A DNA stretch of 37,500 nucleotides from Flagellimonas marinaquae (GTDB taxonomy: Bacteria; Bacteroidota; Bacteroidia; Flavobacteriales; Flavobacteriaceae): contig NZ_RZMZ01000008.1 in the NCBI RefSeq assembly GCF_003992675.1, forward strand, positions 1 to 37,500, written 5' to 3'. Positions 30,225-37,500 of this stretch are shown here, piece after piece. Position numbers and translations under genes: made by a program. The notes beneath the pieces were generated by a model that worked only from the letters and a program-made list of their open reading frames with translations, made no database searches and was not told the DNA's origin. Within the stretch, counting starts at the first letter, position 1. Each line of letters starts with the position of its first letter.

Positions 30225-31610
30225 TTAGAACAAATATCGCATACCCATGTAGCAAATTGCTCCAGCGATAAAACCTACAAAGGCCAGCCACGATATTTTT
30301 TTGAGGTACCAGAAGAAATCAATTTTCTCCATACCCATGGCAACAACGCCCGCGGCAGAGCCGATAATCAACATACTACCCCCTGTTCCAGCAGAGTATG
30401 CGATAAAGTGCCATAGTTGGTCATCCAATGGTTCGGAGAACATACCCAAACTCGCTGCCACCAAAGGCACGTTATCAATAATGGCCGATCCAACACCTAA
30501 CAGGATTACCACTAAATCGGACACCCGAGTTCCGGCCATTTCTGTTCCCATCAAAGGCATACCTTGCTTCAATCCTTCGGCAAAGTTGAACAGGAGACCC
30601 AAAGATTCAAGGGCAGCAACTGCCATCAAAATACCTAAGAAGAACAAAATACTGGGCAATTCAATCTTGGTCAACGCACTATGCACCGGACTGTGGGATG
30701 CATGGGCATCGCTTTCTTGATCCAAACTGGAAATAGTGATCTTCTTATTACTGTAGATTTCAGCAAAAGTTGCCACTACGGCAAGTGATAACATCATTCC
30801 TACATAGGGTGGCAAATGTGTCACGGTTTTAAAGATGGGTACAAAAACTATGGAGCCAAGACCCAAATAAAGCATCCTAGGCCCATATTTTGATTTAGAG
30901 CCATCTTCTTCTTCCATATCTATTTCTCCCTTGAAGGCGGGTAAAAAAGAGGCGATGAACGAAGGAATGAGCATACACACGAATGACGGTATCAACAAAT
31001 GTTCGATGAGCATGGCCGTAGAAACTTTATCCCCGATCCATAGCATAGTGGTGGTAACGTCCCCGATAGGCGACCATGCACCACCCGCATTGGCTGCAAT
31101 AATAATCAGACCGGCGTACCAGATTCGCACTTCCCTGTCCTTCACTATCTTTTGAAGGATGGAAATAAGCACGATGGTAGCGGTAAGGTTGTCTATAATC
31201 GCCGAGAGAATAAACGCTAGGAAAGAGAAAATCCAAAGGATTTTTTTCTTGCTCCTTGTTTTTACAAACGATTTTATAGTAGCAAATCCATCAAAGTAAT
31301 CAATGATTTCAACAATGGTCATGGCACCCAACAGGAACACCAAAATTTCGGAAGTCTTGCCCAAATGGTGCAAAAGGGTTTCCTCCATCAATTCCATTTT
31401 CTCTTCGTGCCCAAAAGCTCCAAAGTTTTCCAACAGGGAATGGTTACCAGAATCGAACCACGTACTGAAGCCGTCGATCCCAAAAGCCATTAACGCCCAC
31501 AAGATGGCCATCATGGCCAAAGCAGGAATCAATTTGTCGATTTTTAAATTATGTTCTAGGGTAATTGCCAAATATCCAATTACAAAAATGACAACTAAAA
31601 TGGTTTCCAT
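30225..31610 (-). CDS. nhaD: Sodium:proton antiporter NhaD
   Basis: This encodes a 461-residue inner-membrane antiporter of the ArsB/NhaD superfamily, exchanging sodium (or lithium) for protons. About a dozen hydrophobic helices are visible. Family blocks include VFLLGAMTIVEIIDYFDGF, FILSAIIDNLTATIVLI, IIIAANAGGAWSPIGDVTTT and GVGSAIIDNVPLVAASLGM. The paired DN motifs in IIDNLTA and IIDNVPL, and the SPIGD segment, belong to the transport core. This fits a marine, sodium-rich habitat. The gene is transcribed toward exbB and is divergent from the acyl-CoA dehydrogenase gene with 235 bp between. The N-terminus MRLF-free start METILVVIFVIGYLAIT is a membrane segment, so ATG 31610 is convincing. 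Confidence 0.94.
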   Translation of the reverse strand: METILVVIFVIGYLAITLEHNLKIDKLIPALAMMAILWALMAFGIDGFSTWFDSGNHSLLENFGAFGHEEKMELMEETLLHHLGKTSEILVFLLGAMTIVEIIDYFDGFATIKSFVKTRSKKKILWIFSFLAFILSAIIDNLTATIVLISILQKIVKDREVRIWYAGLIIIAANAGGAWSPIGDVTTTMLWIGDKVSTAMLIEHLLIPSFVCMLIPSFIASFLPAFKGEIDMEEEDGSKSKYGPRMLYLGLGSIVFVPIFKTVTHLPPYVGMMLSLAVVATFAEIYSNKKITISSLDQESDAHASHSPVHSALTKIELPSILFFLGILMAVAALESLGLLFNFAEGLKQGMPLMGTEMAGTRVSDLVVILLGVGSAIIDNVPLVAASLGMFSEPLDDQLWHFIAYSAGTGGSMLIIGSAAGVVAMGMEKIDFFWYLKKISWLAFVGFIAGAICYMGMRYLF

Positions 31611-31808
31611 GTTAAGTTTGGTTTAATTAAGGAATTATGTTTTGAGCAGTTATCTGTGTGGCTAAAGATATTCAAAATGAATTTTTCCGCATAATCTAAT
31701 TGGTATAAAAATATCTAAAACCGAAGATCCTGAACTCAAAACGTTTTCTTAAAATTCAAAAATTCGCATTTATCGACATCAATCCATAGAAATTTGATAC
31801 CGGAAGAT

Positions 31809-31816
31809 TATATTTG
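31809..31816 (+). promoter_or_regulatory. Candidate Bacteroidota -7 box for the acyl-CoA dehydrogenase gene
   Basis: TATATTTG matches TAnnTTTG exactly, 30 bp upstream of the ATG. Transcription would begin near 31823, leaving a leader of about 23 bases. A TTTG at 31793-31796 is too close (12 bp) to be a normal -33 element. Confidence 0.5.
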
Positions 31817-31845
31817 TAGGTAGTTTTTAAATATTATTCAGTTTT

Positions 31846-32988
31846 ATGGATTTTACACTTTCCGAAGAACAGTTAATGATACAACAGGCGGCCAAAGATT
31901 TTGCCCAAAACGAACTTTTGCCAGGGGTCATCGAACGCGACGAAACCCAGACATTTCCTTGGGAACTTGTTCAAAAAATGGGAGAACTTGGCTTTATGGG
32001 GATGATGGTAAATGAGAAATATGGAGGAAGCGGCCTTGGAACCCTTTCCTATGTCTTGGCCATGGAAGAACTATCCAAGATTGATGCTTCTGCCTCTGTA
32101 ATGGTGTCGGTAAACAATTCTTTGGTGTGTTGGGGACTCGAAACGTACGGAACTGAAGAACAAAAAGAAAAATACCTGACCCGTTTGGCCACTGGAGAAA
32201 TCATTGGAGCATTCTGCCTATCAGAGCCTGAAGCGGGAAGTGATGCCACCTCTCAAAAGACCACTGCGATTGATAAGGGAGACCATTACCTATTAAATGG
32301 CACCAAAAACTGGATCACCAATGGGAACATAGCCGAGGTCTACTTGGTTATCGCCCAAACGGACAGGGAAAAAGGACATCGGGGCATCAACGCCCTAATC
32401 GTTGAAAAAGGCATGGAGGGTTTCGATATTGGACCTAAGGAGAATAAATTAGGGATTCGTGGTAGCGATACCCATTCCCTCATGTTCAATGATGTTAAAG
32501 TACCCAAGGAAAATCGCATAGGCGAAGATGGTTTTGGCTTTAAGTTTGCCATGAAAACCTTGGCTGGCGGACGGATAGGTATTGCCGCACAAGCACTTGG
32601 GATTGCAGCGGGAGCCTACGAATTGGCCCTAAAATATTCCAAAGAGCGTAAAGCCTTTGGCACCGAGATTGCCAACCACCAAGCCATAGCGTTCAAACTG
32701 GCCGACATGCATACCAAAATCCAAGCAGCCCGCCATTTGGTCTATCAATCCGCTTGGGACAAGGATAATGGCAATGATTACACACTTTCTGGAGCAATGG
32801 CCAAACTCTATGCCTCCGAAGTGGCCATGGAAACCGCTATCGAGGCCGTTCAAATACACGGTGGTAACGGATATGTAAAAGATTACCATGTGGAGCGGTT
32901 CATGAGAGATGCTAAAATCACCCAGATTTACGAAGGAACTTCCGAAATCCAGAAAATCGTTATTTCCAGAAGCATTTTAACCGATTAA
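31846..32988 (+). CDS. Acyl-CoA dehydrogenase (short/medium-chain type)
   Basis: This encodes a 380-residue flavoenzyme that oxidises acyl-CoA to trans-2-enoyl-CoA in fatty-acid or branched-chain amino-acid breakdown. The family blocks are in order: FTLSEEQLMIQQAAKDFA, GAFCLSEPEAGSDATS (FAD/substrate loop), NGTKNWITNG, MKTLAGGRIGIAAQALG, and ERFMRDAKITQIYEGTSEIQ near the C-terminus, whose Glu in YEGTSE is the catalytic base position of short-chain and butyryl-type enzymes. QIHGGNGYVKDY is the FAD-interacting region. Length and motifs suggest a butyryl- or short-chain type, but chain length cannot be fixed. It is monocistronic, with its own -7 box and a strong terminator. Confidence 0.93.
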   Translation: MDFTLSEEQLMIQQAAKDFAQNELLPGVIERDETQTFPWELVQKMGELGFMGMMVNEKYGGSGLGTLSYVLAMEELSKIDASASVMVSVNNSLVCWGLETYGTEEQKEKYLTRLATGEIIGAFCLSEPEAGSDATSQKTTAIDKGDHYLLNGTKNWITNGNIAEVYLVIAQTDREKGHRGINALIVEKGMEGFDIGPKENKLGIRGSDTHSLMFNDVKVPKENRIGEDGFGFKFAMKTLAGGRIGIAAQALGIAAGAYELALKYSKERKAFGTEIANHQAIAFKLADMHTKIQAARHLVYQSAWDKDNGNDYTLSGAMAKLYASEVAMETAIEAVQIHGGNGYVKDYHVERFMRDAKITQIYEGTSEIQKIVISRSILTD

Positions 32989-32995
32989 AACATAG

Positions 32996-33022
32996 ACCCC
33001 CTCCAGAAAGAGGGGGTTTCTT
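32996..33022 (+). terminator. Intrinsic terminator after the acyl-CoA dehydrogenase gene
   Basis: The arms accccctc (32996-33003) and gagggggt (33010-33017) form a perfect 8-bp GC-rich stem with a 6-base loop, followed by ttctttt. It lies 7 bp past the stop. Confidence 0.88.
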
Positions 33023-33247
33023 TTTAATTTTCTTCTTTTTCAGCAAATCCAACCCCATTATTAGGTGGACACCTTTGTCTCATTACTTAAAAAAAGAAAG
33101 CGCCCCACTGCATCGGTAAGGGGAGGCATCGGTTTCAGCGACCCATTTGAGAGTATGACAATTTACCTTTACGATATTTCCTAAATTGAATTTTTTTTAA
33201 CCTTTTTGTGATAACGTTGTTTATTTGTCTGATAATCAACAAAAACC

Positions 33248-33279
33248 TTGTGTTTTCCTCATCTTTTTTGATATTTTTG
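33248..33279 (+). promoter_or_regulatory. Candidate promoter for gltB
   Basis: TTG at 33248-33250 and TATTTTTG at 33272-33279 (exact TAnnTTTG) are 21 bp apart, inside the 17-23 bp range of Bacteroidota promoters. Transcription would start around 33285, giving a very short leader of about 8 bases before the ATG. Confidence 0.5.
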
Positions 33280-33292
33280 AGCAAATACGTTA

Positions 33293-36200
33293 ATGATGGG
33301 ATTGAAGAGACAAGGTCTATACTTACCAGAATTTGAGCATGACAATTGCGGGGCAGGCTTCATTTGTAGTCTGAAGGGCATCAAATCGAACGATATTATC
33401 CATAAAGCCCTCGAAATTCTTGATAAATTGGAACACCGGGGCGCAGTAAGTGCCGATGGAAAAACAGGAGATGGTGCTGGTATTCTCATTGATATACCCC
33501 ATGCATTTTTCAAGGATACCTGCTCATTTGATTTGCCCGAAGCTGGAGAATATGCTGTAGGTAACGTATTTCTTCCCCAAAAAGAAAACCAGCGCGATTT
33601 CTGTACCAAGGTTTTTGAAGAGAACATAGCCAAACAAGGGCTTCAACTATTGGGCTGGCGGAACGTACCTGTAAATCGTTCCGTTCCGGGAAGGATCGCT
33701 GCAGAAACCGAACCATACGTCATGCAAGTGTTCGTTGGAAAAACTGAAGATTTGGATGAGTTTCAATTTAACCTCAAGCTTTTCATTGCCCGTAAAATAA
33801 CTGAACATACCGTAATTGAGAGTAAACTATCGGAGAGTGAGTTTTTCTACCTTCCCAGTTTATCCACTAAAATCATCATTTTTAAAGGCCTGTTGGTTCC
33901 CAAGGACATCAGCAGATACTACGAAGACCTTTTGGACCCAAGGGTAGTGACCCGATTGGCTTTGGTGCATCAGCGATTTTCCACCAATACCTTTCCCAAT
34001 TGGGATTTGGCGCAACCTTTTAGATATATGTGCCATAACGGGGAAATCAACACCTTAAGGGGTAATGTTTCGCGCATGCGCTCCCGCGAGGAACTCATGG
34101 AAAGTGAATGGTTCGGTGAGGACATCAAAAAAATCCTTCCCGTGGTGTTGCCTGCAAAATCCGATTCGGCCAGTATGGACATGGTCGTAGAATTGTTACT
34201 GATGACAGGGCGTTCACTTCCTGAGGTCATGATGATGTTGGTACCAGAGGCATGGGAAAAAAACCCGGATATGTCTGAAGCCAAGCGAGCGTTTTACGAA
34301 TACAATTCCTGCCTTATGGAACCTTGGGACGGACCCGCTTCCATTCCCTTTACGGATGGCAACTACATCGGTGCCGTACTTGATAGAAACGGTTTGCGGC
34401 CTTCACGATATTCCGTAACCAAAAAGGGGTATGTTATCATGTCCTCCGAAACGGGCGTGGTGGAACTCGAACCAGAAGACATTGAATTCCACGGTAGATT
34501 AGAGCCTGGAAAAATGTTTTTGGTGAATATGGAGGAAGGCCGAATTGTAAACGATGAGGAAATCAAGGAGCGAATAGCCAAAAAACATCCCTATAAAAAA
34601 TGGCTTAAGGATAATTTGGTACATCTTAAGGAAATTCCATACAATGATTGTCCTGTTTTCTTTGGCGAATTTCCGCTAAAGACCCGGAGGTCCGCTTTTG
34701 GCTATACCCAGGAAGACATCAACACCATCATTATGCCGATGGCCGAAAATGGAAAAGAGCCCATCGGTTCCATGGGGTCGGATACACCCATAGCGGTATT
34801 GTCCGAACGCCCACAGTTGATATACAATTACTTTAAGCAACTTTTTGCCCAGGTAACCAATCCACCTTTGGATGGTATTCGTGAGGAATTGATTACCGAT
34901 ATTAGTTTGACCTTGGGCAGTGACCATAATATTTTCGACTTTTCGGAACTGCACTGTCGGAAGTTGAAAATCCAAAATCCCGTTATTTCGAAAGAGGATT
35001 TGGATAAAATCAAAAATTATGATGCGAGTCCCGACTACAAAGTAGTCTCTATCCCTATGCTCTATGAAGTCCAGAAAGGACACAATGGATTGGAAGAGGC
35101 TTTGGACGGTATATTGCAACAAGCATCCAATGCCATCGATGAAGAGGCCAACATCATTATCCTATCGGATAGAATGGTAAGCGCAGAGATGGCACCCATT
35201 CCAGCACTTTTGGCCTGTTCCTACGTAAATAGTGGCCTTAGAAAATTGGGCAAACGATCCAAACTGAGCATTATTATTGAATCCGCAGAACCGAGGGAAG
35301 TGCATCACTTCGCACTCCTTTTTGGTTTTGGCGCAAGTGCCATCAATCCCTACTTGGTGAACGAAATCATAGGGGAACAAATCGAAGAAAACAATATCAC
35401 GGATTATACTTTTGAAGAAGCCGTCAAAAATTACAATAAAGCGGTTGGAAAAGGTATTTTAAAGGTGATGAACAAAATTGGTATCTCCACGCTCAACTCA
35501 TACCGGGGGTCTCAATTGTTCGAATGTATCGGTATCAACACCACCGTGGTCAATAAATATTTCCCCAATACCCCCACCCGAATTCAGGGAATCGGACTGT
35601 ACGAAATAGAAAAAGAAGTTACCAAACGCCATAAAAAGGCGTTCCTATCACAGGATATAGCTGCCAATCTCGATCTAGAGGTGGGCGGAGAGTACCGTTG
35701 GAGAAGGAACGGCGAGAAACACATGTTCAATCCATTAAGTGTCGCCATGCTTCAAAAATCGGTACGCAACAACGAGCCGGAAACCTATAAAGAGTATTCC
35801 AAATTGGTCAATGAGCAATCCAAAAACCTAATGACCATCCGCGGACTGTTCGATTTTTCGAATTACGACCCTATTCCCATTGAAGAAGTGGAACCTTGGA
35901 CGGAAATCGTTAAAAGGTTCAAAACTGGGGCAATGTCCTACGGAAGTATCAGTCAAGAGGCACATGAAAATCTTGCGGTTGCCATGAACCGAATTGGAGG
36001 AAAGAGCAATTCGGGTGAAGGTGGAGAGGATTCGGCTCGTTTCTATAAAAGTCAAACCGGCGACTGGAAGAACAGTGCAATCAAACAAGTGGCGTCGGGT
36101 CGATTTGGGGTCACCTCCAACTATTTGACCAGCGCCCAGGAAATCCAGATCAAAATGGCCCAAGGAGCCAAACCTGGCGAGGGAGGACAACTGCCAGGAC

Positions 36201-37500
36201 CAAAAGTCAATCCGGCCATTGCCAAAACACGGAATTCGACGCCCTATGTTGGATTGATTTCCCCTCCCCCACACCACGACATCTATTCGATTGAGGATTT
36301 GTCCCAATTGATCTACGACCTAAAATCTGCCAACCGGGAAGCGCGTATAAACGTAAAATTGGTTTCAGAGGTTGGTGTAGGTACGGTAGCAGCCGGGGTT
36401 GCCAAGGCAAAGGCCGATGTCATACTCATTTCCGGATTCGATGGAGGTACCGGGGCATCGCCATTGACTTCCTTAAAGCACGCTGGCTTGCCATGGGAAC
36501 TAGGAATTGCCGAAGCACAGCAAACATTGGTACTGAACGATCTGCGAAACAGAGTGGTTTTGGAATGTGACGGACAATTAAAAACGGGAAGGGATGTAGC
36601 CATCGCCTGCTTGTTGGGAGCCGAAGAATTTGGATTTGCCACAGCGCCCCTTGTAGCCTCAGGTTGCATCATGATGCGCGTTTGCCACCTAAACACCTGT
36701 CCCGTAGGCATTGCAACGCAGAACCCTGAATTGCGTAAAAAGTTTGAAGGTAAACCAGAGCATGTGGTCAACTATATGTACTTCGTAGCGCAGGAACTGC
36801 GTGAAATCATGGCAAAACTAGGTTTCAGGACCTTGAATGAAATGGTGGGCCAAGTGCAGAAGCTAGACCGAAAAAAAGCCATTGAACACTACAAGGCGGC
36901 TGGAATTGACCTTACTCCCATTCTGTACCGTATCGACGTTCCAGAGGGAACAAAACTGTACAATACAGAAAAGCAGGTTCATGACATCAGCAAATCCATA
37001 GAGTTTGAGATCATAGGAAAGGCACACCCTGCCCTATTTCGTAAGGAGAAAACCACTTTGGACTTCCCAATCAAAAATACAGACAGGGCCGTTGGTGCCA
37101 TCATAAGTAATGAAATCTCCAAAATTTATGGAGAAGAAGGATTACCAGAAAATACCCTTAAACTAAATTTTACGGGTTCGGCAGGTCAAAGTTTTGGAGC
37201 ATTTGCCACCAAGGGACTTACTATGGTGGTCAATGGAAACACCAACGATTATCTCGGGAAGGGACTTTCGGGCGCCAAATTAGTGGTCAAGGTTCCGTTT
37301 AAATCCACAATTAAACCAGAAGAAAACGTGATTACAGGGAACGTAACCTTATACGGTGCCACCTCTGGTGAAGCATACATTAATGGTAAGGCCGGAGAAC
37401 GATTCTGCGTAAGAAACTCGGGAGCCAAAGCTGTTGTGGAAGGAATCGGTGACCACGGCTGCGAATATATGACAGGTGGCGTTGCAGTGATACTAGGTTC
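33293..37500 (+). CDS. gltB: Glutamate synthase large subunit (3'-truncated)
   Basis: This open frame runs off the right edge; 1402 codons are present of a family length near 1500. GltB makes two glutamates from glutamine and 2-oxoglutarate with the GltD subunit. The start is ATGATG at 33293/33296; [20 protein letters not shown] places the N-terminal nucleophile at Cys18 or Cys19 after a short propeptide that is removed on maturation. The class II amidotransferase domain follows ([28 protein letters not shown]). The synthase domain has [18 protein letters not shown] and [20 protein letters not shown], and the 3Fe-4S cysteines are in [17 protein letters not shown] (C-x5-C-x4-C). The GXGXG-type structural domain starts near the edge ([10 protein letters not shown]). 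No stop or frameshift was seen. gltD would be expected next. Confidence 0.96.
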   Translation, partial: MMGLKRQGLYLPEFEHDNCGAGFICSLKGIKSNDIIHKALEILDKLEHRGAVSADGKTGDGAGILIDIPHAFFKDTCSFDLPEAGEYAVGNVFLPQKENQRDFCTKVFEENIAKQGLQLLGWRNVPVNRSVPGRIAAETEPYVMQVFVGKTEDLDEFQFNLKLFIARKITEHTVIESKLSESEFFYLPSLSTKIIIFKGLLVPKDISRYYEDLLDPRVVTRLALVHQRFSTNTFPNWDLAQPFRYMCHNGEINTLRGNVSRMRSREELMESEWFGEDIKKILPVVLPAKSDSASMDMVVELLLMTGRSLPEVMMMLVPEAWEKNPDMSEAKRAFYEYNSCLMEPWDGPASIPFTDGNYIGAVLDRNGLRPSRYSVTKKGYVIMSSETGVVELEPEDIEFHGRLEPGKMFLVNMEEGRIVNDEEIKERIAKKHPYKKWLKDNLVHLKEIPYNDCPVFFGEFPLKTRRSAFGYTQEDINTIIMPMAENGKEPIGSMGSDTPIAVLSERPQLIYNYFKQLFAQVTNPPLDGIREELITDISLTLGSDHNIFDFSELHCRKLKIQNPVISKEDLDKIKNYDASPDYKVVSIPMLYEVQKGHNGLEEALDGILQQASNAIDEEANIIILSDRMVSAEMAPIPALLACSYVNSGLRKLGKRSKLSIIIESAEPREVHHFALLFGFGASAINPYLVNEIIGEQIEENNITDYTFEEAVKNYNKAVGKGILKVMNKIGISTLNSYRGSQLFECIGINTTVVNKYFPNTPTRIQGIGLYEIEKEVTKRHKKAFLSQDIAANLDLEVGGEYRWRRNGEKHMFNPLSVAMLQKSVRNNEPETYKEYSKLVNEQSKNLMTIRGLFDFSNYDPIPIEEVEPWTEIVKRFKTGAMSYGSISQEAHENLAVAMNRIGGKSNSGEGGEDSARFYKSQTGDWKNSAIKQVASGRFGVTSNYLTSAQEIQIKMAQGAKPGEGGQLPGPKVNPAIAKTRNSTPYVGLISPPPHHDIYSIEDLSQLIYDLKSANREARINVKLVSEVGVGTVAAGVAKAKADVILISGFDGGTGASPLTSLKHAGLPWELGIAEAQQTLVLNDLRNRVVLECDGQLKTGRDVAIACLLGAEEFGFATAPLVASGCIMMRVCHLNTCPVGIATQNPELRKKFEGKPEHVVNYMYFVAQELREIMAKLGFRTLNEMVGQVQKLDRKKAIEHYKAAGIDLTPILYRIDVPEGTKLYNTEKQVHDISKSIEFEIIGKAHPALFRKEKTTLDFPIKNTDRAVGAIISNEISKIYGEEGLPENTLKLNFTGSAGQSFGAFATKGLTMVVNGNTNDYLGKGLSGAKLVVKVPFKSTIKPEENVITGNVTLYGATSGEAYINGKAGERFCVRNSGAKAVVEGIGDHGCEYMTGGVAVILG

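Larger units (their letters stand above)
32989..33292. other. 304-bp gap between the acyl-CoA dehydrogenase and gltB genes
   Basis: It contains the dehydrogenase terminator (32996-33022) and a gltB promoter (33248-33279). Between them, about 33060-33200, there is no supported gene, tRNA or repeat. A weak cccc...gggg pairing around 33102-33123 was seen but not judged significant. Confidence 0.6.

Noticed and set aside
33100..33160. Possible structured RNA in the gap before gltB
   Set aside because: Only a short cccc/gggg pairing is seen and no known riboswitch core was recognised.
1..37500. CRISPR arrays, prophage or integrated plasmid
   Set aside because: No regularly spaced repeats, integrase, phage structural genes or replication genes were found; the gene content is mostly core metabolism and envelope biology.

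Overview
The window looks like a chromosomal segment of a marine member of the Flavobacteriaceae (Bacteroidota), close to the Muricauda/Flagellimonas/Maribacter type of genome. The reasons are a type IX secretion (T9SS) and gliding gene pair (porV, gldJ), a T9SS cargo C-terminus, promoter -7 boxes of the Bacteroidota form TAnnTTTG, few Shine-Dalgarno sequences, and many TAATG start/stop overlaps. The family-level call is an inference from gene content; no database was searched. Nothing suggests a prophage, plasmid, CRISPR array or rRNA operon.

Layout. 1-593: 3' end of a T9SS-exported protein with 43-residue Asp/Cys-rich metal-binding repeats. 599-2275 (-): PafA-type alkaline phosphatase. 2392-3896 (+): MlaE/MlaF lipid-transport permease and ATPase. 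4007-5833 (+): secreted metallophosphoesterase with a CBM9-like tail. 5842-8379 (-): DUF389 membrane protein and mannose-1-phosphate guanylyltransferase. 8443-10815 (-): SprT-like protein, short-chain dehydrogenase and M28 peptidase lipoprotein. 10895-14117 (-): pdhC, pdhA and cytidine deaminase. 14195-17402: divergent porV (-) and gldJ (+). 17473-18744 (+): murF, then tRNA-Val(GAC) (-), queD (-) and a UPF0173 metallo-hydrolase (+).

20278-26618 (-) is the most distinctive part: eight same-strand genes, mostly overlapping or abutting. They encode an FAD oxidoreductase, a methyltransferase, a type III polyketide synthase, an enoyl-reductase-like SDR, a FabZ-like dehydratase, a KAS II-like ketosynthase, an acyl carrier protein and a 4'-phosphopantetheinyl transferase. 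They read as a pathway that builds or tailors an acyl starter on its own carrier protein, extends and cyclises it with the type III PKS, then methylates and oxidises the ring to a phenolic lipid or quinone. The product is unknown. A 153-bp MITE-like element with 16-bp perfect terminal inverted repeats supplies the last three codons and the stop of the transferase gene.

26831-31610 (-): tRNA-Val(TAC), folC, a tonB-exbD-exbB energy-transduction operon and nhaD. 31846-32988 (+): acyl-CoA dehydrogenase. 33293 to the window end (+): glutamate synthase large subunit, cut by the window edge.

Two short dispersed-repeat-like sequences (8396-8415 and 22429-22448), several intrinsic terminators and a few Bacteroidota-type promoters are also annotated. 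Between porV and gldJ there is no porU, which in other flavobacteria lies at this locus.
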